Program-made: the position numbers and the translations under genes | Shown here: piece after piece, positions 33,308 to 41,465 of the stretch | Layout: every line of letters starts with the position of its first letter | How positions within the stretch are numbered: position 1 is the stretch's first letter | Assembly: GCA_035297265.1 (NCBI GenBank) | Contig: DATGZH010000016.1 | Coordinates: forward strand, 1 to 64,000 | Length of the DNA: 64,000 bases | Source of the DNA: DATGZH01 sp035297265 | Lineage (GTDB): Bacteria > Actinomycetota > Acidimicrobiia > Acidimicrobiales > RAAP-2 | Direction: 5' to 3' | Notes under the pieces: model-generated | What the model was told of the DNA's origin: nothing | The model's input: only the letters and a program-made list of their open reading frames with translations | Databases searched by the model: none

Positions 33308-33936
33308 GCATCGACGAAGAGCTGGCCCGGGCCGCACCGGTCGACAACGGCAACCGGCCCGCCGGGACCGGCGTCGACACCGCCCGCGTCGAGCGGGCCG
33401 TCACCGAGCTCCTCCTCGCCATCGGCGAGCAGCCCGACCGGGACGGTCTGCAGGACACGCCCCGCCGGGTGGCCGCCATGTACGAGGAGCTGTTCTCCGG
33501 GCTGGCCGACGACCCGTCCCGGCACCTCACGGTGACGTTCGCCGCCGAGCACGACGAGATGGTGATGGTGCGCGACATCCCGTTCGCCTCGCTCTGCGAG
33601 CACCACCTCGTGCCGTTCATCGGGCGGGCCCACGTGGCCTACATCCCGGGCGACGACGGCCGGATCACCGGCCTCTCCAAGCTGGCCCGGCTCGTCGACG
33701 GCTTCGCCCACCAGCTCCAGGTCCAGGAGCGCATGACGACCCAGATCGCCGACGCCATCGAGTCGGTGCTCGGCCCGAGGGGGGTGCTCGTGGTCGTCGA
33801 GGCCGAGCACCTCTGCATGTCGATGCGCGGGGTGAAGAAGCCTGGCACCCTCACGGTCACGTCCTCGGTGCGCGGCCTCTTCCGGTCCGACGCCGCCACC
33901 AGGGCCGAGGCCATGCAGTTCGTCCACGGCCGCTGA
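33304..33936 (+). CDS. folE: GTP cyclohydrolase I
   Basis: 210 residues. First step of folate synthesis: GTP to 7,8-dihydroneopterin triphosphate. The active-site signature D-I-P-F-A-S-L-C-E-H-H-L-V-P-F (zinc Cys and His) and the second zinc Cys in E-A-E-H-L-C-M-S-M-R-G-V are intact. The start overlaps the tilS-hpt stop. In most actinobacteria ftsH sits between hpt and folE; it is missing here. Confidence 0.93.
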   Translation: MSIDEELARAAPVDNGNRPAGTGVDTARVERAVTELLLAIGEQPDRDGLQDTPRRVAAMYEELFSGLADDPSRHLTVTFAAEHDEMVMVRDIPFASLCEHHLVPFIGRAHVAYIPGDDGRITGLSKLARLVDGFAHQLQVQERMTTQIADAIESVLGPRGVLVVVEAEHLCMSMRGVKKPGTLTVTSSVRGLFRSDAATRAEAMQFVHGR

Positions 33937-33968
33937 GCGAGAAGGCCTCGGTCGGCCCGGCCGTCGCG

Positions 33969-33974
33969 TACGCT
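33969..33974 (+). promoter_or_regulatory. -10 box of leaderless folP promoter
   Basis: TACGCT, six bases before ATG 33981, with only C/T in between and no Shine-Dalgarno. Confidence 0.45.
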
Positions 33975-33980
33975 TCCCCC

Positions 33981-34832
33981 ATGACCGGTCAGCAGCACGG
34001 CCGGCCCCTGGTCATGGGTGTGTTGAACGTCACACCCGACTCCTTCTCCGACGGGGGCCGCTACGTCGAGCGCGACCGGGCGGTGGAAAGAGGGCTCGCC
34101 ATGGTGGCCGAGGGGGCCGACCTGGTCGACGTGGGCGGCGAGTCGAGCCGGCCCGGGGCCACCCCCGTGGCCGTGGACGAGGAGCTCCGGCGGGTCGTCC
34201 CCGTCCTCCTGGCCCTGGCCGGCCGGGTGCGGCTCTCGGTCGACACGACGAAGGAGGTCGTGGCCAGGGCGGCGGTCGCCGCCGGGGCCACGCTCCTGAA
34301 CGACATCTCGGGCCGGCTCTGGCCGGTGGCCGCGGCCGAGGGCGTCGGCTGGGTGGCCATGCACATGCAGGGCACGCCGGCCGACATGCAGCTCGACCCC
34401 CACTACGGCGACGTGGTGGGCGAGGTCCACCGGTGGCTGCTCGAGCGCCTGCGGACGGCCCTCGACGCCGGCGTCGAGGAGGTGTGGGTGGACCAGGGGA
34501 TCGGCTTCGGCAAGACGGCCGAGCACAACCTGGCCCTCCTCGCCCACCTGGACGAGCTGGTCGAGGCGACGGCGGCCGCCGGCGGGCGCGGCGTGCTCGT
34601 CGGGACGAGCCGGAAGCGCTTCCTCGGGGCCTTCGGCGCCCCCGGGGACGAGCCGCTCGGCCCGGACGAGCGGCTGGAGGCCTCGCTCGCCACCGCGGTC
34701 TGGGCGATGGCGCAGGGCGCGGGGATGGTGCGGGTCCACGACGTGGCGCCGACGGTGGTGGCGGCGGGCCTGGTGGGGCTCGCCGAGGAGGCGGCCGTGC
34801 CGGTCGGCGGGTCGATGGGAGGCAGTCGATGA
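33981..34832 (+). CDS. folP: Dihydropteroate synthase
   Basis: 283 residues. Joins p-aminobenzoate to dihydropterin pyrophosphate. Family motifs: M-G-V-L-N-V-T-P-D-S-F-S-D-G-G, D-V-G-G-E-S-S-R-P-G-A, L-L-N-D-I-S-G and V-G-T-S-R-K-R-F. The C-terminus runs into the next gene by an ATGA overlap. A 44-base gap after folE and the leaderless-type -10 box suggest an internal promoter here. Confidence 0.93.
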   Translation: MTGQQHGRPLVMGVLNVTPDSFSDGGRYVERDRAVERGLAMVAEGADLVDVGGESSRPGATPVAVDEELRRVVPVLLALAGRVRLSVDTTKEVVARAAVAAGATLLNDISGRLWPVAAAEGVGWVAMHMQGTPADMQLDPHYGDVVGEVHRWLLERLRTALDAGVEEVWVDQGIGFGKTAEHNLALLAHLDELVEATAAAGGRGVLVGTSRKRFLGAFGAPGDEPLGPDERLEASLATAVWAMAQGAGMVRVHDVAPTVVAAGLVGLAEEAAVPVGGSMGGSR

Positions 34833-35341
34833 AAGGCAAGTGGGCGGCGGGCATCCCGCCCCGCAACTTCACCTGGGTGGTGCGCGACCGTCTGGCGTTG
34901 TCCGAACGGCCCGGCGGCTTCGCGCCCAACCACCGACGGGTCCGGCGCCAGGAGGAGATCATCTGGCTGCAGGTCCAGCAGTTCGACAAGGTGATCTCGC
35001 TGCTCCCGTCGCCCCACAACCTCCAGGCCTACGAGGAGCAGGGCCTGGCCCACGCCCACTACCCGTTGTCGCCGGCCACCGACCCGCGCACCGTCCTCGC
35101 CGACTGCTACCGGGACCTCGACCGCTCGCTCGCCGAGGGCCTGAAGGTCCTCGTGCACCAAGAGGAGCTCGGTGACCGGGTGATGGGCGCGGTCGCCGGA
35201 TACCTCGTGTGGTCGGGGCGGCTGGCCTCGGGTCCGCAGGCGGTGGCCCTCACCGAGCACGTCGTCGGGCGCCAGATGGGCTCGACCGGTCGCGAGCTCG
35301 TCGTGACCGTCGAGAGCATGCCGCCCCGCCAGAAGGTGTGA
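34829..35341 (+). CDS. Dual-specificity-phosphatase-like protein, catalytically dead
   Basis: 170 residues in the folate operon, overlapping folP (ATGA) and folB (GTGA). The fold order matches small dual-specificity phosphatases: strand F-D-K-V-I-S-L-L-P, then L-A-H-A-H-Y-P-L, a helix, and the P-loop strand L-K-V-L-V-H. The signature H-C-x5-R is present in exact spacing as H110-Q111-E-E-L-G-D-R117, but the nucleophile Cys is Gln, so hydrolysis by the usual mechanism is impossible. The tail A-G-Y-L-V-W-S-G is like the helix behind the P-loop. It may bind a phosphate ligand or a Fol enzyme. Fold assignment is by eye. Confidence 0.7.
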   Translation: MKGKWAAGIPPRNFTWVVRDRLALSERPGGFAPNHRRVRRQEEIIWLQVQQFDKVISLLPSPHNLQAYEEQGLAHAHYPLSPATDPRTVLADCYRDLDRSLAEGLKVLVHQEELGDRVMGAVAGYLVWSGRLASGPQAVALTEHVVGRQMGSTGRELVVTVESMPPRQKV

Positions 35342-35718
35342 CCGGGGTCGGCACCCACCACCTCGAGGTCCGCGGGCTGCGGGTGGTGGCCGTCCACGGC
35401 GTGCTCCCCGAGGAGCGGGAACGCCCCCAGCCCTTCGAGCTCGACCTCGACGTGGCGGTCGCCCTCGGGCCGGGGCTCACCGACGACCTCGCCCGGACCG
35501 TCGACTACGGCGCGCTCGTCGAACGGGCCAGCGCCGTCGTGACCGGCCGGTCCTACCAGCTGCTCGAGACGCTGGCCGACGCGGTGGCGGCCGAGCTCCT
35601 CGGCGCCGACGACCGGGTGGTCGAGGTGGAGGTCGTCGTGCGCAAGCTGCGGCCGCCCGTTCCGGCCGAGCTGGCGTCGGTGGGCGTGGCCGTCGTGCGC
35701 CGGCGGGCGGACCGTTGA
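35338..35718 (+). CDS. folB: Dihydroneopterin aldolase
   Basis: 126 residues, standard length. Converts dihydroneopterin to hydroxymethyl-dihydropterin. Conserved features: V-H-G-V-L-P-E-E-R, F-E-L-D-L-D-V, V-D-Y-G-A-L-V, and the late K in R-K-L-R-P-P, which is the catalytic-lysine segment. GTG 35338 overlaps the upstream stop by four bases; longer starts would sit inside the previous gene. Confidence 0.92.
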   Translation: MTGVGTHHLEVRGLRVVAVHGVLPEERERPQPFELDLDVAVALGPGLTDDLARTVDYGALVERASAVVTGRSYQLLETLADAVAAELLGADDRVVEVEVVVRKLRPPVPAELASVGVAVVRRRADR

Positions 35719-35724
35719 GCGGCG

Positions 35725-36237
35725 GTGGTTGACGAGCGACCGGTGAGCGGGGACCGGTCGACGCACCGGGCCTTCCTCGGACTCGGCTCCAACCTCGGCG
35801 ACCGCCGGCGGTACCTCGCCGACGCGCTGGCGGCGCTCAGCGCCGAGGGCGACGTCGTCGCGGTGTCGCCCCTCTACGAGACCGAGCCGGTCGGCGGTCC
35901 GGAGGGCCAGGGGCCCTATCTCAACCTCGTGGTCGAGCTCTGCACCAGGGACGACGCCCGCCGGCTGCTGGAGCGCTGCCGCCGGCTGGAGGAGGCCGCC
36001 GGCCGGGTGCGCACGGTGCGGTATGGCCCGCGCACCCTCGACGCCGACGTCCTCTTCGTGGAGGGCGAGTCGGTCGACGAGGAGGACCTCGTCGTCCCCC
36101 ACCCCCGCATGTTCGAGCGGCGCTTCGTGCTCGCCCCGCTGGCCGACCTCGCTCCCGAGCTGGTGGCGCCCGAGCGCCTGGCGGCCAGTGGTGGGCAGGT
36201 CACCCGGCTCGGTACACTTTCGGTGCAGTCTCCGTAG
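35725..36237 (+). CDS. folK: HPPK, hydroxymethyldihydropterin pyrophosphokinase
   Basis: 170 residues. Makes the pyrophosphate substrate of FolP. Motifs: F-L-G-L-G-S-N-L-G-D-R, Y-E-T-E-P-V-G-G, Y-L-N-L-V-V-E, and the signature R-x-x-R-x-G-P-R-T-L-D-A-D-V-L-F, with the final V-P-H-P-R-M. Lies six bases after folB. Confidence 0.93.
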   Translation: MVDERPVSGDRSTHRAFLGLGSNLGDRRRYLADALAALSAEGDVVAVSPLYETEPVGGPEGQGPYLNLVVELCTRDDARRLLERCRRLEEAAGRVRTVRYGPRTLDADVLFVEGESVDEEDLVVPHPRMFERRFVLAPLADLAPELVAPERLAASGGQVTRLGTLSVQSP

Positions 36238-36281
36238 AAGGCGACCGGCACCCGGCAGGGGCTGGAGCGCAAGGAGGTCCC

Positions 36282-37109
36282 GTGCGAACCGTGCGGTTCA
36301 TCGGCCCCGGGAGGGCCGGTTGCTCGCTGGCTGACGCCCTGTCGCAGTCCGGCTGGCAGGTCCTCGGCCTGCTGGGTCGGCGCGACGACCAATCGAAGGC
36401 GGCCGAGGGTGTCGACGCCCTCGTGATCGCCACCCCGGACGACGCGGTGGCCGACGTGGCGGCGGCCGTGCGGCCGGTGCCGGGCACGGTCGTCGTGCAC
36501 CTGTCCGGCTCGCTCGGGCTCGACGTGCTCTCGACCCACCGGCGGCCCGCCGCCCTCCACCCCCTCGTCCCGCTGCCCAACCCCGAGCTCGGCGCCCGGC
36601 GACTCCGGGAGGGCGCGACGTTCGGCGTGGCCGGCGACCCGCTCGTGGCCGAGATGGTCGCGTCGCTCGGCGGGCGGGCGGTCGAGCTCGCCGACGAGGA
36701 CCGGGCGGCGTACCACGCCGCCGCCTGCATCGCCGCCAACCACGTCGTCGCCCTGCTCGGCCAGGTCGAGCGGGTGGCCGCTCGGGCCGGCCTCGGGCTC
36801 GACGACTTCGTCGGCCTGACCCGGGCCGCCCTCGACGACGTGGCCCGGCTCGGCCCGCGCCGCGCCCTCACCGGGCCGGCCGCCCGCGGTGACTGGGCCA
36901 CGCTCGCCCGCCACCGCGACGCCCTCCCCCCCGAGGAGCGGCCCGCCTACAACGCGCTGGTCGGCCTGGCGATCCACCTCGCCGAGGGCCCGCCGAGCGG
37001 GCGGGTCGAGCGCCGAGCCGTCGCGGCGGACGACGACGTCGTCGACGACGTCCCCGAGGTGCGCGTGCCGTGGCCGGTGCCCGCTGGGGCCGGCGCGGGC
37101 GGGGCCTGA
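36282..37109 (+). CDS. Rossmann/DUF2520 dehydrogenase, possible ketopantoate reductase
   Basis: 275 residues. The N-terminal Rossmann fold starts F-I-G-P-G-R-A-G, followed by V-I-A-T-P-D-D-A-V and H-L-S-G-S. The C-terminal DUF2520 helical domain has Y-H-A-A-A-C-I-A-A-N-H-V-V-A-L. It resembles 6-phosphogluconate-dehydrogenase-type folds such as ketopantoate reductase. It lies four bases before panC, so it is a good candidate for making the pantoate that PanC consumes; this is inference. It has a strong Shine-Dalgarno, AAGGAGG. Confidence 0.82.
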   Translation: MRTVRFIGPGRAGCSLADALSQSGWQVLGLLGRRDDQSKAAEGVDALVIATPDDAVADVAAAVRPVPGTVVVHLSGSLGLDVLSTHRRPAALHPLVPLPNPELGARRLREGATFGVAGDPLVAEMVASLGGRAVELADEDRAAYHAAACIAANHVVALLGQVERVAARAGLGLDDFVGLTRAALDDVARLGPRRALTGPAARGDWATLARHRDALPPEERPAYNALVGLAIHLAEGPPSGRVERRAVAADDDVVDDVPEVRVPWPVPAGAGAGGA

Positions 37110-37112
37110 GCG

Positions 37113-38021
37113 GTGCTGGTCACCGAGCGCCTCGCCGAGTGCCGGGCCGCCCTCGACGACGCCCGGGCGACGGGGCGCACGGTCGGTCTCGTCCCGACGA
37201 TGGGGGCGTTGCACGCCGGCCACCGCGCCCTCATCGACCGGGCCGCGGCGACCGACGACGTCGTGGCGGTCACGATCTTCGTCAACCCGCTCCAGTTCGG
37301 CGACCCCGACGACCTGGCGCACTACCCGCGCCCGCTGGCCGACGACCTCGACGTGTGCCGGGCGAGCGGCGCGGCTGTCGTGGCCGTGCCTGCGGTCGAG
37401 GAGATGTACCCGGGCTGGCCGGAGCCGCTCGGTACGACGGTCGGCGTGCCCGCACTCGCCCGCCGCCTCGAGGGGGCCTCCCGGCCCGGCCACTTCGACG
37501 GCGTGGCCACGGTCGTGACGAAGCTCTTCGCGATGGCCGGTGCCTGCCGGGCGTACTTCGGCGAGAAGGACTTCCAGCAGCTCGCCCTGGTCCGCCGGCT
37601 CGTGGCCGATCTCTCCCTCCCGGTCGACGTCGTCGGCTGCCCGACGGTGCGCGACCCCGACGGCCTCGCCCTCTCCAGCCGCAACGTGCGGCTGTCGGCG
37701 GCCGAGCGGCAGGCGGCGCTCGCCCTCCCCCGGGCTCTGGCGGTGGGGCGCAGCCGCATCGGGGCCGGTGAGCGGCGCCCGGCCGCGGTCGAGCGAGCCA
37801 TGGCCGAGTCCGTGGCCGACGAGCCGCTCGTCGAGCTCGACTACGCGGTGGTCGTCGACGCCGAACGGCTGGAACCGCCGCCCACGCTCGAGACCGACCG
37901 CCCGCTCCGCCTGCTGGCGGCGGCGGCGGTGGGTTCGGTGCGCCTCATCGACAACTGCGCCGCAGAGCGGCGGCAGGTGGGCGCGTTCGGGAGGACGCTC
38001 GCCGGCGTGGCGCGAGACTGA
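37113..38021 (+). CDS. panC: Pantothenate synthetase
   Basis: 302 residues. ATP-dependent condensation of pantoate with beta-alanine. Signatures: P-T-M-G-A-L-H-A-G-H (nucleotide site), F-V-N-P-L-Q-F, G-H-F-D-G-V-A-T-V-V-T-K-L-F, F-G-E-K-D-F-Q-Q-L and L-S-S-R-N. No panB or panD is in the window. Confidence 0.93.
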   Translation: MLVTERLAECRAALDDARATGRTVGLVPTMGALHAGHRALIDRAAATDDVVAVTIFVNPLQFGDPDDLAHYPRPLADDLDVCRASGAAVVAVPAVEEMYPGWPEPLGTTVGVPALARRLEGASRPGHFDGVATVVTKLFAMAGACRAYFGEKDFQQLALVRRLVADLSLPVDVVGCPTVRDPDGLALSSRNVRLSAAERQAALALPRALAVGRSRIGAGERRPAAVERAMAESVADEPLVELDYAVVVDAERLEPPPTLETDRPLRLLAAAAVGSVRLIDNCAAERRQVGAFGRTLAGVARD

Positions 38022-38024
38022 AGG

Positions 38025-38043
38025 GGCGCCGCGCTGCGGCGCC
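38025..38043 (+). terminator. GC hairpin directly after panC
   Basis: GGCGCCGC-gct-GCGGCGCC, a perfect 8-bp stem four bases after the panC stop, followed by a second inverted pair CCGCGG-gta-CCGCGG-like at 38042-38056. It may be a terminator or attenuator before nadB; no T-run. Confidence 0.45.
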
Positions 38044-38098
38044 GCGGGTACCGCGGACCGAGTCGGGCCCCGATGAGCCGCGAGAAAGAGAGAGCGCG

Positions 38099-39733
38099 GT
38101 GCAGCGTCGGATGACGAAGTCGACGGTCGACCGGGCCGCGGCGTCCTTCGACGTGCTCGTGCTCGGCAGCGGGGTGGCCGGACTCTCGGCGGCCGTCCGT
38201 CTGGCCGGGTCGGGTCGGGTGGCCGTCCTCACGAAGGGCGAGCTCTCCCAGTCGGCCACCCGTTGGGCCCAGGGCGGCGTGGCCGCGGTGCTCGGCGGCG
38301 ACGAGGACTCGACGGACCTCCACCTGGCCGACACGTTGGCCGCCGGCGCGGGTCTCTGTGACGAGGACGCCGTGCGGGTCCTCGTGGACGAGGGTCCTGA
38401 CCGGGTGCGCGAACTCATCGCCATGGGCGCCGAGTTCGACCGGGAGGCGTCGGGCGGCCTGGCGCTCGCCCGCGAGGGTGGGCACTCCCGCCCCCGGGTG
38501 GTCCACGCCGGCGGGGCGGCGACCGGTGTCGAGGTCGAGCGGGCCCTCGTCGAGGAGGCCCGGGCCCTGGCCAACGCCGTCCTCGAGCGATGGTTCGCCT
38601 TCGACCTCATCTGCGAGGGCGGCCGTTGCCGCGGGGTCTGGGCCCTCCCCCCGGACGGCGAGAAGGTGGCGGTGCGGGCCGAGCACGTGGTGCTCGCCAC
38701 CGGCGGGGCCGGCCAGCTCTTCGCGGTGACCACCAACCCGTCGGAGGCCACCGGTGACGGCGTGGCCATGGCCCTCCGGGCCGGGGTGCCCGTGGCCGAC
38801 GTCGAGTTCATGCAGTTCCACCCGACCGCCCTCCACCACCCGGCCATGCCCCGGCCGCTCCTGTCCGAGGCCCTGCGGGGCCACGGGGCGCTGCTCCGCG
38901 ACAGCCGGGGGAAGCGCTTCGTCGACGAGCTGGCGCCGCGCGACGTGGTCAGCCGGGCCATGGCCGCGGTGATGGCCGAACAGGGCGTCGAGCACCTCTG
39001 GCTCGACGCCACCGGCCTCGAGCGTTTCGACCAGCGCTTCCCGACCATCGCCGCGTCCCTCTCGGCCATCGGTCTCGACCCGGCCACCGACTGGCTCCCG
39101 ATCGCCCCGGCCGCCCACCACCTCGCGGGTGGCGTCGTCACCGACCTCTTCGGGGCGACGGCCCTGCCCGGGCTCTGGGCGGCCGGCGAGGTCGCCTGCA
39201 CCGGCGTGCACGGGGCCAACCGCCTGGCTTCCAACTCGCTCCTCGAGGGCATGGTCTTCGGGGCCCGACTCGCCGAGCGGGTGGCCGCCGGGGTCGACGG
39301 TCCGAGCGTCACCGGAGCCCTCCGGCCGATCCTGGCGCCCGGCGTCGGGGAGGACGAAGGGGTGATCGGGGCCCGGGCCATGCCGCCGCTCCCGCCGCCG
39401 GCCGTCGTCGGGCCGACCGGGCAGGACGACGACCACAAGGAGCGTGACCGCTTGCAGCGGGCCATGACCGCCGGGGCCGGCGTCGTGCGTTCGGCCACCT
39501 CCTTGGCCGGGGCGAGCGCCGTCGTCGACGAGGTGCTCGGGCGTCTCGAGGTACCGCCGACCTCGGCCGGACGCGGCGAGCTCGTCAACCTCAGCACCCT
39601 GGCCCGCGCCCTCCTCGCCTCGGCGACGGCGCGCGAGGAGACCCGCGGCTCGCACTGCCGAGAGGAGTTCGACCACGCCGCGCCGGCGTGGCGCTGCCGG
39701 CTGGTGCACGGCCGCGCCCGGGAGGTGCCGTGA
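38099..39733 (+). CDS. nadB: L-aspartate oxidase
   Basis: 544 residues. FAD enzyme that makes iminoaspartate for NAD synthesis. The flavin motif is V-L-G-S-G-V-A-G-L-S-A-A; the substrate loop reads S-A-T-R-W-A-Q-G-G-V-A-A-V; then H-P-T-A-L, the R-x-x-R segment and G-G-V-V-T-D, G-E-V-A-C-T-G-V-H-G-A-N-R-L-A-S-N-S-L. The C-terminus is cut short where it overlaps nadC by four bases. Two starts are possible (GTG 38099, ATG 38111). Confidence 0.93.
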   Translation: MQRRMTKSTVDRAAASFDVLVLGSGVAGLSAAVRLAGSGRVAVLTKGELSQSATRWAQGGVAAVLGGDEDSTDLHLADTLAAGAGLCDEDAVRVLVDEGPDRVRELIAMGAEFDREASGGLALAREGGHSRPRVVHAGGAATGVEVERALVEEARALANAVLERWFAFDLICEGGRCRGVWALPPDGEKVAVRAEHVVLATGGAGQLFAVTTNPSEATGDGVAMALRAGVPVADVEFMQFHPTALHHPAMPRPLLSEALRGHGALLRDSRGKRFVDELAPRDVVSRAMAAVMAEQGVEHLWLDATGLERFDQRFPTIAASLSAIGLDPATDWLPIAPAAHHLAGGVVTDLFGATALPGLWAAGEVACTGVHGANRLASNSLLEGMVFGARLAERVAAGVDGPSVTGALRPILAPGVGEDEGVIGARAMPPLPPPAVVGPTGQDDDHKERDRLQRAMTAGAGVVRSATSLAGASAVVDEVLGRLEVPPTSAGRGELVNLSTLARALLASATAREETRGSHCREEFDHAAPAWRCRLVHGRAREVP

Positions 39734-40611
39734 CGGGCGCCGATCCGGCTGCACCCCTCGACCTGCACCCGCCGTGGCCGGCGGTGCGCACCGCGGTGGC
39801 CCGGGCCCTCGAAGAGGACCTCCTCCCGCTCGGCGACCTCTCGGCCGCCCTCGTACCCGACTCGGCCCGCGCCACCCTCGCCCTCGTGGCCCGGGTGGAC
39901 GGCGTGGTGGCCGGCCAGCGCTGCGTGGAGGAGACCTACGCCCAGCTCGACCACTCGGTGGCCGTCGTCTGGTACCGCCCCGACGGCAGCCGGGTCGGGC
40001 CGGGCGACGTCGTGGCCGACCTCGAGGGGCCGCTGCGCCCCCTGCTCTCCGGCGAGCGCACCGCGCTCAACTTCTGCGGGCAGCTCTCGGGGGTGGCCAG
40101 CCTCACCCGGCGCTTCGTCGACGCGGTGGCCTCGGTGGACGCCCACGTCCGGGTCCTCGACACGAGGAAGACCGTGCCCGGCCTGCGGGCGCTGCAGAAG
40201 GCGGCGGTGCGGGCCGGCGGTGGCCACAACCACCGGGGGAACCTCTCGGACGCCGTGCTCGTGAAGGACAACCACCTCGGTGCGCTCGGCGTGGCCGAGG
40301 CCGTGCGGCAGGCCCGGGCGGCCTGGCCCGGCCGGCTGGTCGAGGTGGAGTGCGACCGGGCCGAGCAGGTGGAGGAGGCCTGCCGGGCCGGGGCGACGAC
40401 CGTGCTCCTCGACAACATGACACCCGAGCAGGCCGCCGACTGCGTGAAGCTCGCCCGGGCCGTCTCGCCTGACGTGCTCGTCGAGGTGTCGGGCAACGTC
40501 TCGCTCGAGACCGCCCCCGCCTACGCCGCGGCCGGCGTCGACCTCCTCTCGGTCGGCGCGCTCACCCACTCGGCCCCCACGCTCGACGTGGGCCTCGACC
40601 TGCGCAGCTGA
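39730..40611 (+). CDS. nadC: Nicotinate-nucleotide pyrophosphorylase (QPRTase)
   Basis: 293 residues. Converts quinolinate and PRPP to nicotinate mononucleotide. Motifs: E-D-L-L-P-L-G-D-L-S, E-R-T-A-L-N-F, D-T-R-K-T-V-P-G-L-R, G-G-G-H-N-H-R and V-K-D-N-H. The partner quinolinate synthase gene (nadA) is not in the window, so the nadABC set is split. Confidence 0.93.
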   Translation: MTGADPAAPLDLHPPWPAVRTAVARALEEDLLPLGDLSAALVPDSARATLALVARVDGVVAGQRCVEETYAQLDHSVAVVWYRPDGSRVGPGDVVADLEGPLRPLLSGERTALNFCGQLSGVASLTRRFVDAVASVDAHVRVLDTRKTVPGLRALQKAAVRAGGGHNHRGNLSDAVLVKDNHLGALGVAEAVRQARAAWPGRLVEVECDRAEQVEEACRAGATTVLLDNMTPEQAADCVKLARAVSPDVLVEVSGNVSLETAPAYAAAGVDLLSVGALTHSAPTLDVGLDLRS

Positions 40612-40613
40612 AC

Positions 40614-41465
40614 GTGCTCCTCGCCATCGACGTGGGCAACACCGAGACCGTGATCGGCCTCTACCGCCTCGGGGAGGAGGACCCCACCGTCGCGCTCGCC
40701 GAGGCCGGCGTGGGCTTCGGCATCGGCGCCGAGGACCAGCCGTCGCGCGGCCTCACCCACCACTGGCGGCTCTCGACCGTGCCCGACCGCACGCCCGACG
40801 AGCACGCCGTGCTCCTCACGCAGCTCCTCGACCTCGAGGGCCTCGACATCGCCAGCACGGTGACCGGCATGGCCGTGAGCTCGTCGGTGCCGGCGGTGAC
40901 CGGCGAGCTGCGGCAGATGGCCAGCCGCTGGTTCAAGGACATCCCGTGCGTGGTCGTCGGCCCCGGGGTGAAGAGCGGCCTCCCCATCCTCTACGACAAC
41001 CCGAAGGAGGTCGGGGCCGACCGGGTGGCCAACGCGGTGGGCGCGTTCGACCTCTACGGCGGCCCCTGCATCGTCGTCGACCTCGGTACGGCGACCACAT
41101 TCGACGCCATCTCGGCCGCCGGCGAGTACCTCGGCGGCGCCATCACGCCCGGCGTGGCCATCAGCCTCGAGGCGCTGTTCCAGCACGCCGCGGCGCTCCG
41201 GCGGGTGGAGCTCGTCGAGCCCCGCGACGTGATCGGGCGCTCCACGGTGGAGTCCATCCAGTCCGGGGCGCTCTACGGGTTCGCCGCCCAGGTCGACGGC
41301 CTCTGCCGGCGCATCATGGCCGAGCTCGGGCCGTCGACCGTCGTGGCCACCGGCGGGCTGTCGGACCTCATCGCCCCCTACGCCGAGACGATCGAGCACA
41401 TCGAGCCGTGGCTCACGCTCCACGGCCTCCGCATCGTCTACGGCCGCAACATCGCCGGCGCGTGA
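40614..41465 (+). CDS. coaX: Type III pantothenate kinase
   Basis: 283 residues. First step of CoA synthesis. The ASKHA motifs are D-V-G-N-T-E-T-V-I-G at the N-terminus, V-G-A-D-R-V-A-N-A-V (CoaX signature) and D-L-G-T-A-T-T-F-D. Starts two bases after nadC and overlaps lysS. Downstream of panC, it links pantothenate supply to CoA. Confidence 0.93.
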   Translation: MLLAIDVGNTETVIGLYRLGEEDPTVALAEAGVGFGIGAEDQPSRGLTHHWRLSTVPDRTPDEHAVLLTQLLDLEGLDIASTVTGMAVSSSVPAVTGELRQMASRWFKDIPCVVVGPGVKSGLPILYDNPKEVGADRVANAVGAFDLYGGPCIVVDLGTATTFDAISAAGEYLGGAITPGVAISLEALFQHAAALRRVELVEPRDVIGRSTVESIQSGALYGFAAQVDGLCRRIMAELGPSTVVATGGLSDLIAPYAETIEHIEPWLTLHGLRIVYGRNIAGA

